Assembly: GCF_963665245.1 (NCBI RefSeq)
Contig: NZ_OY762267.1
Coordinates: 2,294,001 to 2,358,000, forward strand
DNA length: 64,000 nucleotides
From: an uncultured Paludibaculum sp.
Lineage (GTDB): Bacteria > Acidobacteriota > Terriglobia > Bryobacterales > Bryobacteraceae
Reading direction: 5' to 3'
This document shows positions 25,594 through 34,787 of the stretch, piece by piece. Each line of letters opens with the position of its first letter. Position 1 is the first letter of the stretch. The notes beneath the pieces were generated by a model. It saw nothing but the letters and a program-made list of their open reading frames with translations, had not been told where the DNA came from and did not search any database. The position numbers and the translations under genes are program-made.

Positions 25594-26388
25594 TTATCCG
25601 TTGCGGCGGCCCACCTGCAAACACAGACGCCGCCAATTCTCCGTTGTTTGTTCCGCCAGGGTCTCAAAAGACACACCGCGCAGCTCCGCAACCCGTTTCG
25701 CCGTCTCCACGACATACGCCGGCTCGTTCCGTTTCCCCCGGTAGGGGATCGGCGCCAGATAGGGCGCATCCGTCTCCACCAGAATCCGGTCCGCCGGCAC
25801 CATCCGCGCCGCCTCATGGATCTCCGTCGCCTTCGGGAACGTCACGATCCCCGAAAAACTCACGTGGAAGCCCAGGTCCAACGCCTGCTGCGCCTCCGCC
25901 GGACCACCCGAAAAACAGTGGAAGATCCCACCCAGCTCCACGGCCCAATGCTCGCGGATCAGCGTCACCGTATCCGCCCAGGCCTCCCGGGTATGAATAA
26001 TGATCGGCTGCCCGGCCGCCCGCGCAATCTCCATCTGCCGCACAAACACCCGTTGCTGCACATCCCTTGGCGAGAAATCGTAGTGGTAGTCGAGCCCAAT
26101 CTCCCCTACCGCGACACACTTCGGATGCGCGGTCAGCGCGATCAGCGCCGGCCACGTCTCCTCCGTCACCTTCGCGGCTTCATGCGGATGCACCCCGACC
26201 GTCGCGTAGATAAACGGATACGCCTCCGCCAGCCGGATGCCCGCCTCCAGATCCGGCGGACCGTCGCCCGTCCCAATCGCCAACATCAGCTCGACCCCTG
26301 CCGCCCGCGCACGCTCAATCACAGCGGAGCGGTCCTCCGCGAACCGCTCGCCGTCCAGATGGCAGTGGCTGTCAATCAGGCTCGTCAT
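25594..26388 (-). CDS. tatD: TatD family metal-dependent DNase
   Basis: A 264-residue TIM-barrel hydrolase with a Mg-dependent 3'-exonuclease or D-aminoacyl-tRNA-deacylase-like activity in known relatives. Metal motifs: SLIDSHCHLDGERF (HxH), VAVGEIGLDYHYDFSP (Glu), PIIIHTREA (His), GIFHCFSGG (His) and ILVETDAPYLAPIPYRG (Asp). The start ATG overlaps the metG stop as TAATG, so translation is coupled. The metG-tatD order is common in bacteria. Confidence 0.95.
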   Translation of the reverse strand: MTSLIDSHCHLDGERFAEDRSAVIERARAAGVELMLAIGTGDGPPDLEAGIRLAEAYPFIYATVGVHPHEAAKVTEETWPALIALTAHPKCVAVGEIGLDYHYDFSPRDVQQRVFVRQMEIARAAGQPIIIHTREAWADTVTLIREHWAVELGGIFHCFSGGPAEAQQALDLGFHVSFSGIVTFPKATEIHEAARMVPADRILVETDAPYLAPIPYRGKRNEPAYVVETAKRVAELRGVSFETLAEQTTENWRRLCLQVGRRNG

Positions 26389-28421
26389 TACTTCAGGCGC
26401 GCGCCCACCGGCACGGACTCCAGGAACGCCGCCAGCACCGGCGACCCGTCTTCCAGCGAAGCGGCCACAATCATGCCATTCGACTCAATGCCCCGCAGCT
26501 TCCGCGGAGCCAGGTTCGCCACAATGACCACCTTCCGCCCCACCAACTGCTCCGGCTCGTACGCCTTCGCAATGCCGGCCACGATGGTCCGCGGCTTCTC
26601 TTCCGCCACATCCAGCGTCAGGTGCAGCAGCTTATCCGCGCCCTTCACCTTCTCGGCGGTCAGCACCTGCGCCACCCGCAGATCCACCTTCACGAAGTCG
26701 TCAATCGTGATCACCGGAGCCAGTGGCGGCACACCCGCCGGCGGCGTCCAACCCGTGGCAGGCGCAGCTTCCACAGCGGCAGCGGGTTCAGCCGCGGCCG
26801 GAGCGGCAACCGGCGTAGCCGCAGGCGCGGCCGCCTCCGCCGCCGGAGCGTCCGTCTTCCCTAACAGAACATTGATGCGATCAGCTTCCATATCGTCGAT
26901 TTCCTGAATTCTGTCGATGGCGGTCTTTGCGTCGATGCGCGGGAAAATTCCCTCCGCCGGCTGGATCTTCTGCCCGGCCGGCAGATCGCCCCATGCCAGC
27001 GTCGTCGGATTCGTCGTCGCCAGCTCCGTCGTCATCCCCAACTGGCTCCACAGCTTCTGCGTCGCATCCGGCATCACCGGATGCACCAGCACACAGATGA
27101 ACCGCAGCGCCTCGGCCACGTTATACAAGGTGGCCGCCAGCAGCGCCCGGCTCTCCGGATCCTGCTTCTTCGCCAGCACCCACGGAGCCCGCTCCACAAT
27201 GTGCTTATCCAACCGGCTGATCATCGACCACAGATTCTCCAGCGCCCGGTTGAACTCAAAGCGGTTGAACGACTCCAGATACTGGTCGCGCGTCTGCTCC
27301 GCCAGGGTATTGAACTCGGCATCGCCGGCGCTCGCCGGAATCTCGCTGTTGAAATACTGCCGGATCATCGTCAGCGTCCGGCTCGCCAGATTGCCTAACC
27401 CATTCGCCAGGTCCGCGTTGATCCGCGTAATCAGCACGTCGTAGCTGAAGTTCCCGTCCTGCCCGAACGGAATCTCGCGCAGCAGGAAATACCGCAGCGG
27501 ATCGGGCCCAATCACTTGCCGCAGCGGCTCCGGCCGCACCACATTCCCTCGCGACTTCGACATCTTGATCGAGTCCTTCAGGATCCACCCATGCGCCAGG
27601 ATCTTCTTCGGCAGCGGCAGGTCGGCCGCCATCAGGAACGCCGGCCAGTAGATCGCGTGGAACCGCAGGATGTCCTTGCCGATCAGGTGCAGGTCCGCCG
27701 GCCACCCGCCTTCGTCCTTCACCGCCGACAGGTAGCTGATCAGGGCATCGAACCACACATAGAAAACGTGGTTCCCGTCCACCGGCACGGGAATGCCCCA
27801 GGCGATGTTCGTCCGCGTGATCGACAGATCCCGCAGCCCGCCCTTCACAAACGCCACAATCTCGTTCCGCCGGTAATCCGGCTCCACCCAGTCGGGCTGA
27901 TCCTCATACAGCTTCAGCAGCCGGTCCTGGAACGCCGACAGCTTGAAGAAGTAGTTCTCCTCCGTCACCGTCTCCGTCGGACGCCCGCAATCCGGACACG
28001 GGTCGCCCGGCTGCGCATCGTTCACGTACAGTTCGTCGTTGACGCAGTACTGCCCCGTGTACGTGCTCGGATAGATGTAGCCGTTCGCCCGGCACCGCTC
28101 AAACAGCCACTGCACCGTCTTCTGGTGTTGCGGATCCGACGTGCGGATGAACCGGTAAGGGATCTCGAACTTGTCCCACTGCGCCTTGAACTCGTTCGAC
28201 AGCTCCGTCGAAAAGTCGAACGGGGACAGACCCTTCTTCCGGGCCGCCCGCTCCACGTTCTGGCTGTGCTCGTCGCTGCCCGTCACCAGCAGCGTCTCTT
28301 TCCCGAGCATCCCCTGGTAACGGCGGATCGTGTCCGCCGCCATGGTGGCATAGGTCGTGCCCAGGTGGGGCGCCGAATTCACGTAATAGATGGGCGTAGT
28401 GAGATAGTATTTCCCGGACAT
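26388..28421 (-). CDS. metG: Methionyl-tRNA synthetase
   Basis: Charges tRNA-Met. The 677 residues have the class I signature (PIYYVNSAPHLGTTYA, HLGT as the HIGH equivalent), a zinc-knuckle region (GDPCPDCGRPTETV; one visible Cys pair), KMSKS at residues 286-290, and the anticodon-binding helical domain. After an Ala/Pro-rich linker (about residues 525-560) comes a C-terminal tRNA-binding EMAPII/OB domain (VKVDLRVAQVLTAEKV, NLAPRKLRGIESNGMIVAA). It starts 3 bases after the larC stop and is coupled to tatD. Confidence 0.97.
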   Translation of the reverse strand: MSGKYYLTTPIYYVNSAPHLGTTYATMAADTIRRYQGMLGKETLLVTGSDEHSQNVERAARKKGLSPFDFSTELSNEFKAQWDKFEIPYRFIRTSDPQHQKTVQWLFERCRANGYIYPSTYTGQYCVNDELYVNDAQPGDPCPDCGRPTETVTEENYFFKLSAFQDRLLKLYEDQPDWVEPDYRRNEIVAFVKGGLRDLSITRTNIAWGIPVPVDGNHVFYVWFDALISYLSAVKDEGGWPADLHLIGKDILRFHAIYWPAFLMAADLPLPKKILAHGWILKDSIKMSKSRGNVVRPEPLRQVIGPDPLRYFLLREIPFGQDGNFSYDVLITRINADLANGLGNLASRTLTMIRQYFNSEIPASAGDAEFNTLAEQTRDQYLESFNRFEFNRALENLWSMISRLDKHIVERAPWVLAKKQDPESRALLAATLYNVAEALRFICVLVHPVMPDATQKLWSQLGMTTELATTNPTTLAWGDLPAGQKIQPAEGIFPRIDAKTAIDRIQEIDDMEADRINVLLGKTDAPAAEAAAPAATPVAAPAAAEPAAAVEAAPATGWTPPAGVPPLAPVITIDDFVKVDLRVAQVLTAEKVKGADKLLHLTLDVAEEKPRTIVAGIAKAYEPEQLVGRKVVIVANLAPRKLRGIESNGMIVAASLEDGSPVLAAFLESVPVGARLK

Positions 28422-28424
28422 GCG

Positions 28425-29573
28425 CTAATTCCTGTAAGCCGCGATCGCGGCCGCGTAAATCGTCTTCAACGGCTGCCCCGTAGCCTGGGCCAGCTCGCGG
28501 CAATCGTCAAACTCGGGCGAAGCCGTACCGTTTCCGGCGACCTTCACCCGCACCTTCCCGAACGGCGTCTCCACCTCGACCAGCGTGCGCGGTTCCACCC
28601 GCCGCTCCGCCTGCGTAATCCTCAACCCAAAGGTCGACGTCTCTTCCAGAATCAGGGCAGCCAGCCGCTCCTGGTCCGCCGGCAGCGCCAACACCTGCAT
28701 CAGCGTCCCCGGCCGCTGCTTCTTCATGAACACCGGCTGCAGCGTCACATCCAGCGCGCCGGCGCAGAACAGCCGGTCCATCGCGTAGCCCAGCACCTCC
28801 GGCGACGAGTCGTCGATATTCGCCTCAATCACCGAAATCACCGTAGCCTCGCTGGCGTTGTGATTCGACCCGATCAGGATCCGCACCACATTCGCCATCC
28901 CCGGGAAATCCTTCGTCCCCGCGCCGAACCCGCCGCGCTCGATCGTCATCGGCGGCATCGGCCCGAAGCTCTTGCCCAACGCCGAAACAATCGCCGCGCC
29001 CGTGGGCGTCGTCAGCTCCGTCTCCGGGCCCCGCGCATACGCCGGCTTCCCGCGCAGCAACAGCGCCGTCGCCGGTGTCGGCACCGGCATCACCCCGTGA
29101 TCCGCCGTAATCGTCCCGCTTCCCGTATTGATGGCCGAGCAGTGCACCGACTCCACCCCGAGCAGGTGGAACCCCAGGCACGCCCCCACGATGTCGCAAA
29201 TGGAATCCACCGCGCCCACCTCGTGGAAGTGGACCTTCTCGATCGGCGTCCCATGGACCTGCGCTTCCGCCTCGCCCAGCACCTGGAACACCTGGATCGC
29301 GTTGGCCTTCACCGCATCCGGCAGCATGGCCGCCTCAATCATCTTCACGATATGCGGCAGGTGCCGGTGCTTCTTCTGGTCCTCGAACTCGATATCGAAC
29401 TTGGTGGCCGCGATCCCCTGCCGCTTGGTCTTCTCGAAGCGGAACCTGGCCGCCGTGCCGAGCGAGTCGAGCCCGGCGAACAGCGCGGCCGTGTCGGCCC
29501 CGGCATCGATCAGCGCGCCGACCGTCATATCGCCGGCGATCCCGGCAAAGGCATCAATGTAGGCAAGTCTCAT
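28425..29573 (-). CDS. larC: LarC, nickel insertion for the pincer cofactor
   Basis: In characterised systems LarC inserts nickel into the pyridinium pincer nucleotide used by lactate racemase (LarA) and related enzymes. The 382 residues match the LarC/DUF111 pattern: MRLAYIDAFAGIAGDM, KVHFHEVGAVDSICDIVG, INTGSGTITADHGVMPVPTP and PETELTTPTGAAIV in the first half, then EANIDDSSPE. It is one uninterrupted frame, whereas some species need a frameshift between LarC1 and LarC2. No larA, larB or larE is in the window, so the recipient enzyme is elsewhere. It sits between sir2 (2-bp gap) and metG (3-bp gap). Confidence 0.93.
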   Translation of the reverse strand: MRLAYIDAFAGIAGDMTVGALIDAGADTAALFAGLDSLGTAARFRFEKTKRQGIAATKFDIEFEDQKKHRHLPHIVKMIEAAMLPDAVKANAIQVFQVLGEAEAQVHGTPIEKVHFHEVGAVDSICDIVGACLGFHLLGVESVHCSAINTGSGTITADHGVMPVPTPATALLLRGKPAYARGPETELTTPTGAAIVSALGKSFGPMPPMTIERGGFGAGTKDFPGMANVVRILIGSNHNASEATVISVIEANIDDSSPEVLGYAMDRLFCAGALDVTLQPVFMKKQRPGTLMQVLALPADQERLAALILEETSTFGLRITQAERRVEPRTLVEVETPFGKVRVKVAGNGTASPEFDDCRELAQATGQPLKTIYAAAIAAYRN

Positions 29574-29575
29574 GG

Positions 29576-30319
29576 TTACTCTTTGGAAGCCGAATCGATC
29601 AGCAGCGGCAGCAATTCGCCGGAAGGTCCCCGCAGCGAAATCGCAGCCGCGCCGCTGAGCGGCGTCTCCTCCGTATTGATCTCAATCACCCGCGCCCCGC
29701 GGCTCAAGGCCAGCGGAGCCAGGCTCGCAGCCGGATACACCACCGAACTGGTTCCGGCGACCACCAGCAGTTCGCACTCCGAAACAGCGGCCTCGGCCTG
29801 CGCCCAGGTCGCGGTCGGCAGCGACTCCCCGAACCACACCACCCCGGGCCGCAGCAGCCCGCCGCAAGAGCAATGCGGAGGAATCTCCGGCAGCGGCACC
29901 CGCAGATCCGTAGTAATCCGGTTGCAAGCCAGGCACAGGACCCACCAGATATCCCCATGGATCTTGAGCACTCGCTGGCTCCCGGCCCGGTTATGGAGCC
30001 CGTCAACGTTCTGGGTGACGAGCGTCAACCCGGGCTTCTGGTTCTCGAGTTCGGCCAAAGCGTAGTGCCCCAGGTTCGGCCGGCAAGCGGCGATCGTCTC
30101 CCGGCGCCAGTTGTACCAAGTCCAGACGAGAGCCGGATCCCGATGAAAGGCCTCGGCCGTAGCGAGCTCCTCAGCCCGAAAGTTCCGCCAAAGCCCCTCC
30201 GAGGACCGAAAGGTGGGAACCCCGCTCTCGGCGGAAATCCCAGCCCCGGTCAGCACAGCAACGCGAGAGGCCGAGCGCAGCCAATCCCGAGCGGTCTGCA
30301 ACTGAGAAGTCTGGATCAA
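29576..30319 (-). CDS. cobB: SIR2-family NAD-dependent protein deacylase (CobB type)
   Basis: Removes acyl groups from protein lysines with NAD. The 247-residue product has the Rossmann motifs VAVLTGAGISAESGVPTFR and TLVTQNVDGLH, the catalytic His in LKIHGDIWW, four zinc cysteines (CLAC, CSC), and GTSSVVYPAA. WTWYNWRRE carries the Y-x-x-R pair that in SIRT5/CobB-like class III sirtuins favours succinyl or malonyl lysine. The start is uncertain: TTG 30319 directly follows GGGAG. It heads the operon with larC and metG. It follows the AlbA_2 gene by 117 bp, so read-through from the defence operon is possible. Confidence 0.92.
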   Translation of the reverse strand: MIQTSQLQTARDWLRSASRVAVLTGAGISAESGVPTFRSSEGLWRNFRAEELATAEAFHRDPALVWTWYNWRRETIAACRPNLGHYALAELENQKPGLTLVTQNVDGLHNRAGSQRVLKIHGDIWWVLCLACNRITTDLRVPLPEIPPHCSCGGLLRPGVVWFGESLPTATWAQAEAAVSECELLVVAGTSSVVYPAASLAPLALSRGARVIEINTEETPLSGAAAISLRGPSGELLPLLIDSASKE

Positions 30320-30436
30320 CTCCCATTATCGCCCGATGGGGTGGGGCGGCGCCGGGTACGACGACAGCGAGGCATGCAACTGGCAAAGTGTCTTCGACAG
30401 TTCAATGAAGTGCACTCGCAAGTAGCCAGTCAGGTG

Positions 30437-31717
30437 CTAATCGGAAGGGCCGTCGGTGTCTGCGGCCGGAAGAATCAACTGAAGCTCTTCTCCGTCCAGG
30501 ATTCGGTACTCCGCTCGCTTACCGGAAAGCGCCTCCGTTCGTTCCAGGATGATCCGGACACCCTCTCCGCGCTTGTCCATCATGGTCCCCCGATCGGACT
30601 GCAACTCCGGCAAGTTCCCAGGCAGGGGGCATCGGGCCAGCAGGCTGGTCAACACTTCATTCCGGGCCGATTGACGCAAGGTCAGACTTTCGACCGTCAT
30701 CGTGTTAGCAAGCGCGCCCGGGGAAAACAACTCCAGCCGATCAGAATACATCCTAAGCCGGATCTTCGAGCCATAGATGGCGTAATCCCTGTGCGCTACC
30801 GCATTCACAAGAGCTTCGAAGACCGCCGCCAGATCGTACTGCGGTACGTCTCTGCGCCCAACATCCTTCCTCGCGCCGACGCGCATATTCCGCATGACGA
30901 ATCGGAGCGCCTCCCCAACTTGGCGGTCCAGAGGCCCAACAATGTCCGCCGCGTCCAACTGGTAGCCACTCGCCTCTGCCGCGGGCGTGGAGCTGTCGCC
31001 TCGGTAAGCCACCGCCTGGATGAATGCGTTTGGCAGGTATTTCCGCGGATCCTGGGATGCCATGAGAACCCCGGACACAGTTGGTCTCCAAGTCCCATCT
31101 TCATCCTGACGGGCGAGCCCAAGTTTATTGAGGAACACCTCTCGGGCATCCATAGCTGACGACCGCGTAGCAAACCTAGCCCAGAGATCCTCATCCAACT
31201 CGTCGAGCGCGCCGCTGGGAACGACTTGCTCATCGAAACGGATGATCCGTGATTGACTCCGCTGTTGGAAAAGCCGCGCCAAGTATTCAGGCGACATCTC
31301 CCGCTTGCTGCTGCCAATTCGATGGAAGTATCTGCCGCGGCTTTGATGAACGAATAGACTTCTTGGCACATCCACCTTAACTACAGGTAGATCAACACCG
31401 AGTGGAGAGGTCAACTGGAGCCGCTCAATTGTTGGAGCAATAGGCGGCCGGATGGAGTCGTTGCACACCTCTCGGGCTAGAGCCTCCACTCGATCCAACT
31501 GTTCCAAAGGGATTCCCAGCACCTCGCGCGACATGTCGTCGACGCCGAGTACACAAACACCACCCCGCGAGTTGGCGAAAGCAGCAAGTTCATCGGCCAG
31601 ATCGTCACGTGATGGCGCAACGACGCGATCGCCCGCGAGTCGTACCTCTTTCAACTCCAGAAACGAGTCCTCACCCAGCCGGATCTTTTCGATCAGTTCC
31701 GTTCTTGAATCAAACAT
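30437..31717 (-). CDS. AlbA_2 (Schlafen-type) protein with GHKL-like ATPase part
   Basis: A 426-residue protein. The N-terminal AlbA_2/Schlafen-like nucleic-acid-binding domain reads ESFLELKEVR-type (DSFLELKEVRL), DDLADELAAFANSRGG and LGVDDMSREVLGI. The C-terminal part has AAVFEALVNAVAHRDY and IRLRMYSDRLELFSPGAL, the HATPase_c_4-like N-box and following strands. Such proteins are annotated as ATP-binding DNA-binding regulators and occur near mobile and defence loci. Its start overlaps the 3' end of the TrlF-type gene by 8 bases, so the two are translated together. Role in the operon unknown: regulator or nucleic-acid effector. Confidence 0.88.
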   Translation of the reverse strand: MFDSRTELIEKIRLGEDSFLELKEVRLAGDRVVAPSRDDLADELAAFANSRGGVCVLGVDDMSREVLGIPLEQLDRVEALAREVCNDSIRPPIAPTIERLQLTSPLGVDLPVVKVDVPRSLFVHQSRGRYFHRIGSSKREMSPEYLARLFQQRSQSRIIRFDEQVVPSGALDELDEDLWARFATRSSAMDAREVFLNKLGLARQDEDGTWRPTVSGVLMASQDPRKYLPNAFIQAVAYRGDSSTPAAEASGYQLDAADIVGPLDRQVGEALRFVMRNMRVGARKDVGRRDVPQYDLAAVFEALVNAVAHRDYAIYGSKIRLRMYSDRLELFSPGALANTMTVESLTLRQSARNEVLTSLLARCPLPGNLPELQSDRGTMMDKRGEGVRIILERTEALSGKRAEYRILDGEELQLILPAADTDGPSD

Positions 31718-34568
31718 CTGTGCCCGGCCCTCCGATCCGGCGATATCGCCGCTTAAATGCTTCGCGGCCGCCTTCCATCACACGACAAACCTCCTCGCGA
31801 ATGTCGTCTTGCTGCAGCGAGCCAGCTAGTACGAGTCGACACTGGCCACTCCGAAAGTCAAGCACATGCACCATCTCAGCGTCTCCATTCACGACGATGT
31901 TCGGATTGTGGGTGACCACGATAAGCTGCCTTTCCAGCTTCTTGTCGCGGATCTGTTGAACCACCAGTTCGTAGATCAGATGGTTGTCCAAGTCGTCTTC
32001 AGGCTGATCCAGTACCAGCGGCTCTTCCCCGTGAAGCAATAGAAACGCAAGCATCGCCGCGGCGCGCTGCCCAGCCGATGCCTGTTGAATGGGCTTAAAA
32101 TCTCTCCCGTCTCCCTTCTGGCTGTACTCCACCAGCAGAGAGTCCTCTGGGGACCACAGCAATAACCGGTCAAGGAATTCGGGCGTTCGCGAGACCTCCC
32201 GTTGGATGAAGTTGCTGAAATGCCTGCTGAACCCGCCTCGGCCGGAGGCTGCCTGCTCGAGCCTCTCACCAAAGGAGAAGAGGCACCTTTTGGCAAAGGT
32301 TTGTGCACCATCCCAATCCTCCGGCGGATTTCGAAGCAACTCCGCCACCAGCCCCTTCTTTGGCTGATCGTCTTCCAAATGGAGGATGTCCTCTTCGAAC
32401 CGGTCATCAAGAACCCCCAGCACTTCTCGAAGTTCCCGTTCGATCGCACTCGGATTCCGTCCAAAGGGTTGCAGTTCAATCCTGACGTAGCGATTCTGTG
32501 CCAGAGTTGCCTGAAGGAACGCCTTCCGCTGGGTACTAATTTCTCTGCGCGCTTGGCGCACCAAAGTCAGTGCCGCGCTTGAGGCTTCCTCCAACCTCTC
32601 GCGTTCTTTCTGGATAGAGTCGAGCCTCTCTATCTCCTGTTCGAGGTTCTGACGGATCTGAACGAGTATGCCGTATTGGCCGGGATCGGATACTCCCTGC
32701 CCCTTCAATAGTTGGCTCAGTTCTTCGTACCGCGTTCTAGCTTCGACGCTCTTCAGGAACCATTCAGTCGACGCCAAAGCAATCCGTTCATTTGCCACCA
32801 CGTCACTGAGTCGAACTGAACCTTCTCGTGCGACTCTCGCCGCTTCACTGATCGCGCCGTGCAGCCTTTCCACAACACCCAACGCCTCCGCATCCAGCAC
32901 CGCATTCGGGTCGAAAAGTCCTGGTGGCACACTCTCACCCACCAGAAGTTCCGCCTGTTGCCCCAGCGCCTGCGCTGCGTGACTTGCGGCCTCCAATTGC
33001 CGGTCGACCTCTCGACTCTGTCTGGCTCGGAGCTGATACTCCTTCAGGATTTCGGCATGTTGCTGCCCCTCAAAGCTCACCAGCTTCCGCTGGACGTCAG
33101 CGAGGCGGCCCAGCAGATCCTCTCGTCCGCGCAACTTCCCGTCCAGTTCGCGAATCCGCGCCCTGAGACTCAGAAAACTGTGCTCGGCCTCCTCCTTTGC
33201 CTGGATGGTGGGTTGAACCTGCGCAGCCTCGGTGATCAACTGCAGCAAAGCCCGTTGGTTCTCACCCGCCAGCGCGGCAATCTGCCCCTGGCTAAATATC
33301 CGGATCTGGAACCGACCGTGGCTCACGGCTTGGCTCCCTCCGGGCACCCACTCACCACCCTCCAATTCCTCGACAGCATGTCCGCTGCCGTCCTGATTCC
33401 AAATAAGCCGTTCTTCGATCCCATTGCGAACCAACGAGACTTTGATTTTGGTCCGCTTGGTTGCCTGATAATCCAACGCACCGGATTCGTCATTCCGGCT
33501 GACTGGGACTCGAATGAACTGCTCGAAGGTCCTTCTCGCCCCGTCTTCCTCGGGCAGCCGCTTTAACTCCGCTTCCCGGCGATACGCAAGCCGAAGCGCA
33601 TGGACAATTGTCGATTTTCCTGTGCCGCGGCCGCCCACTAGGGCGTTGAACCAGGGGCTCAGCGTAAGCTTCTCGCTCTTGCCTCGTCCCATGTAACGCG
33701 CGTCCGCGATCTCGATGGATGTCACAAATTGTGAGGGGAGGTCCAGCGGAGAGAAGGCGTCCGCATCGTCACTCCTTCTGATGGAAAACTTCTCTCCATC
33801 CATCAAAGCCAGCCGGAGCCCTTCCAGCGACGGGTTCGCCATCTTCACCCAGGTGAAGCGAGAGCCGGGGCAGTGAGTCCCTCGAAAACTGTGACAATCG
33901 CTGCCGATCACTTCGGTCCAATCGCACCGCTCATCGGCATATATTTGTGGCTTCGAGGCTGAGCGGTCGACGATCTCGATGGCAGCTATCGTCTTGCTCC
34001 GGAGTACGGCCCTGAGCGTGTTCGGGTCCAAGAGAGCTCTTCTGCTTGCGGGGTCTGCCAGCCTTAACAACCCCTTCTCTCGATCGGCGTGAGCTGGAAT
34101 CGCCAATCCGTCAACAACCCTAACGGCATCGAGCACATCAGCGAGCGACCGGCCGGTGACTCCGTCACTGTCGCCCTTGCTGCCCTGGTAATCCACCTTT
34201 CCAAGCAACATGTCGATGTCCGCCGCCGACTTGTCCTTGTCCAGAACAACCAGCAGATGCACACCACCGTTCACCGAAAGCTCCACGCCCGGGAAGAGGT
34301 GCAGGGCTCGGAATCCATCGGAATTCTCCCTCGCCAACACGTCGTAGGCTTCTTTCAATCGGTCAACCCACTCACCAGTGTTGTGATCAGTGATCGCGAC
34401 GCAATCCACCTCTGCCTGCATGAACTTGAGCAACCACTGTCGCGGTGTCACCTCCCCTGCGGAGCCTTCGAGGCCCTGCCACTTCGAGCACTTCGAAGCA
34501 GGTGTGTGCGTGTGGAAATCAAACTTCCACCATCTAGCCCCGGGGTACTTCCACTCAGCCTGCTTCAT
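31710..34568 (-). CDS. TrlF-type PHP phosphoesterase/SMC-like ATPase
   Basis: A 952-residue fusion. The N-terminal PHP domain has FDFHTHTP (H19, H21), VDCVAITDHNTG, LAIPAHADRE and VIGSDCHSFRG, so its metal ligands look complete. An SMC/RecF-like ATPase follows with Walker A GGRGTGKST (312-320), long coiled coils (about 470-700, for example LEQEIERLDSIQKERERLEE), the signature SAGQRAAAMLAFLL and Walker B LVLDQPEDDLDN with the switch His in VVTHNPNIV. PHP-SMC fusions are known anti-phage candidates (inference from family). It starts 3 bases after a possible 71-codon ORF and overlaps the AlbA_2 gene, within an operon with mcrBC. Confidence 0.92.
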   Translation of the reverse strand: MKQAEWKYPGARWWKFDFHTHTPASKCSKWQGLEGSAGEVTPRQWLLKFMQAEVDCVAITDHNTGEWVDRLKEAYDVLARENSDGFRALHLFPGVELSVNGGVHLLVVLDKDKSAADIDMLLGKVDYQGSKGDSDGVTGRSLADVLDAVRVVDGLAIPAHADREKGLLRLADPASRRALLDPNTLRAVLRSKTIAAIEIVDRSASKPQIYADERCDWTEVIGSDCHSFRGTHCPGSRFTWVKMANPSLEGLRLALMDGEKFSIRRSDDADAFSPLDLPSQFVTSIEIADARYMGRGKSEKLTLSPWFNALVGGRGTGKSTIVHALRLAYRREAELKRLPEEDGARRTFEQFIRVPVSRNDESGALDYQATKRTKIKVSLVRNGIEERLIWNQDGSGHAVEELEGGEWVPGGSQAVSHGRFQIRIFSQGQIAALAGENQRALLQLITEAAQVQPTIQAKEEAEHSFLSLRARIRELDGKLRGREDLLGRLADVQRKLVSFEGQQHAEILKEYQLRARQSREVDRQLEAASHAAQALGQQAELLVGESVPPGLFDPNAVLDAEALGVVERLHGAISEAARVAREGSVRLSDVVANERIALASTEWFLKSVEARTRYEELSQLLKGQGVSDPGQYGILVQIRQNLEQEIERLDSIQKERERLEEASSAALTLVRQARREISTQRKAFLQATLAQNRYVRIELQPFGRNPSAIERELREVLGVLDDRFEEDILHLEDDQPKKGLVAELLRNPPEDWDGAQTFAKRCLFSFGERLEQAASGRGGFSRHFSNFIQREVSRTPEFLDRLLLWSPEDSLLVEYSQKGDGRDFKPIQQASAGQRAAAMLAFLLLHGEEPLVLDQPEDDLDNHLIYELVVQQIRDKKLERQLIVVTHNPNIVVNGDAEMVHVLDFRSGQCRLVLAGSLQQDDIREEVCRVMEGGREAFKRRYRRIGGPGTDV

Positions 34569-34571
34569 TGC

Positions 34572-34787
34572 TCAGGTCCTATCCTCGTCTCCTGCACTTC
34601 GCGAGATCGGCTTGATCTTAACTGACTGATTCGGCTCTCCACCTCCATAGAATCCGGCGGTGGAGTTAGCCAATGCAATGTTTGCCTCCACAATCGGACT
34701 TCGGCCGACTGCCGTGCAACGCCAGTATCGCGCATCGCGCTGAGTCGCGACAGAGGTAGCCAGAGAGGATACTGATTCCAGTTTCAA
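34572..34787 (-). CDS. Possible small ORF filling the mcrC-trlF gap
   Basis: A 71-codon frame starts at TTG 34787, overlapping the mcrC stop as TTGA, and ends 3 bases before the trlF ATG, so it exactly tiles the 215-bp gap. The product (MKLESVSSLATSVATQRDAR...) has no recognised domain. Its second half, NIALANSTAGFYGGGEPNQS, is fairly hydrophilic. No good Shine-Dalgarno precedes the TTG. It could be a real small defence component or a chance frame. Confidence 0.4.
   Translation of the reverse strand: MKLESVSSLATSVATQRDARYWRCTAVGRSPIVEANIALANSTAGFYGGGEPNQSVKIKPISRSAGDEDRT

Noticed and set aside
27516..30065. Plus-strand open frame of 849 codons across metG, larC and sir2
   Set aside because: Arg/His-rich noise opposite three well-identified genes.
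29576..30319. SIR2 gene as part of the defence operon
   Set aside because: It has standard CobB deacylase features and is packed with larC and metG, while 117 bp separate it from the AlbA_2 gene.
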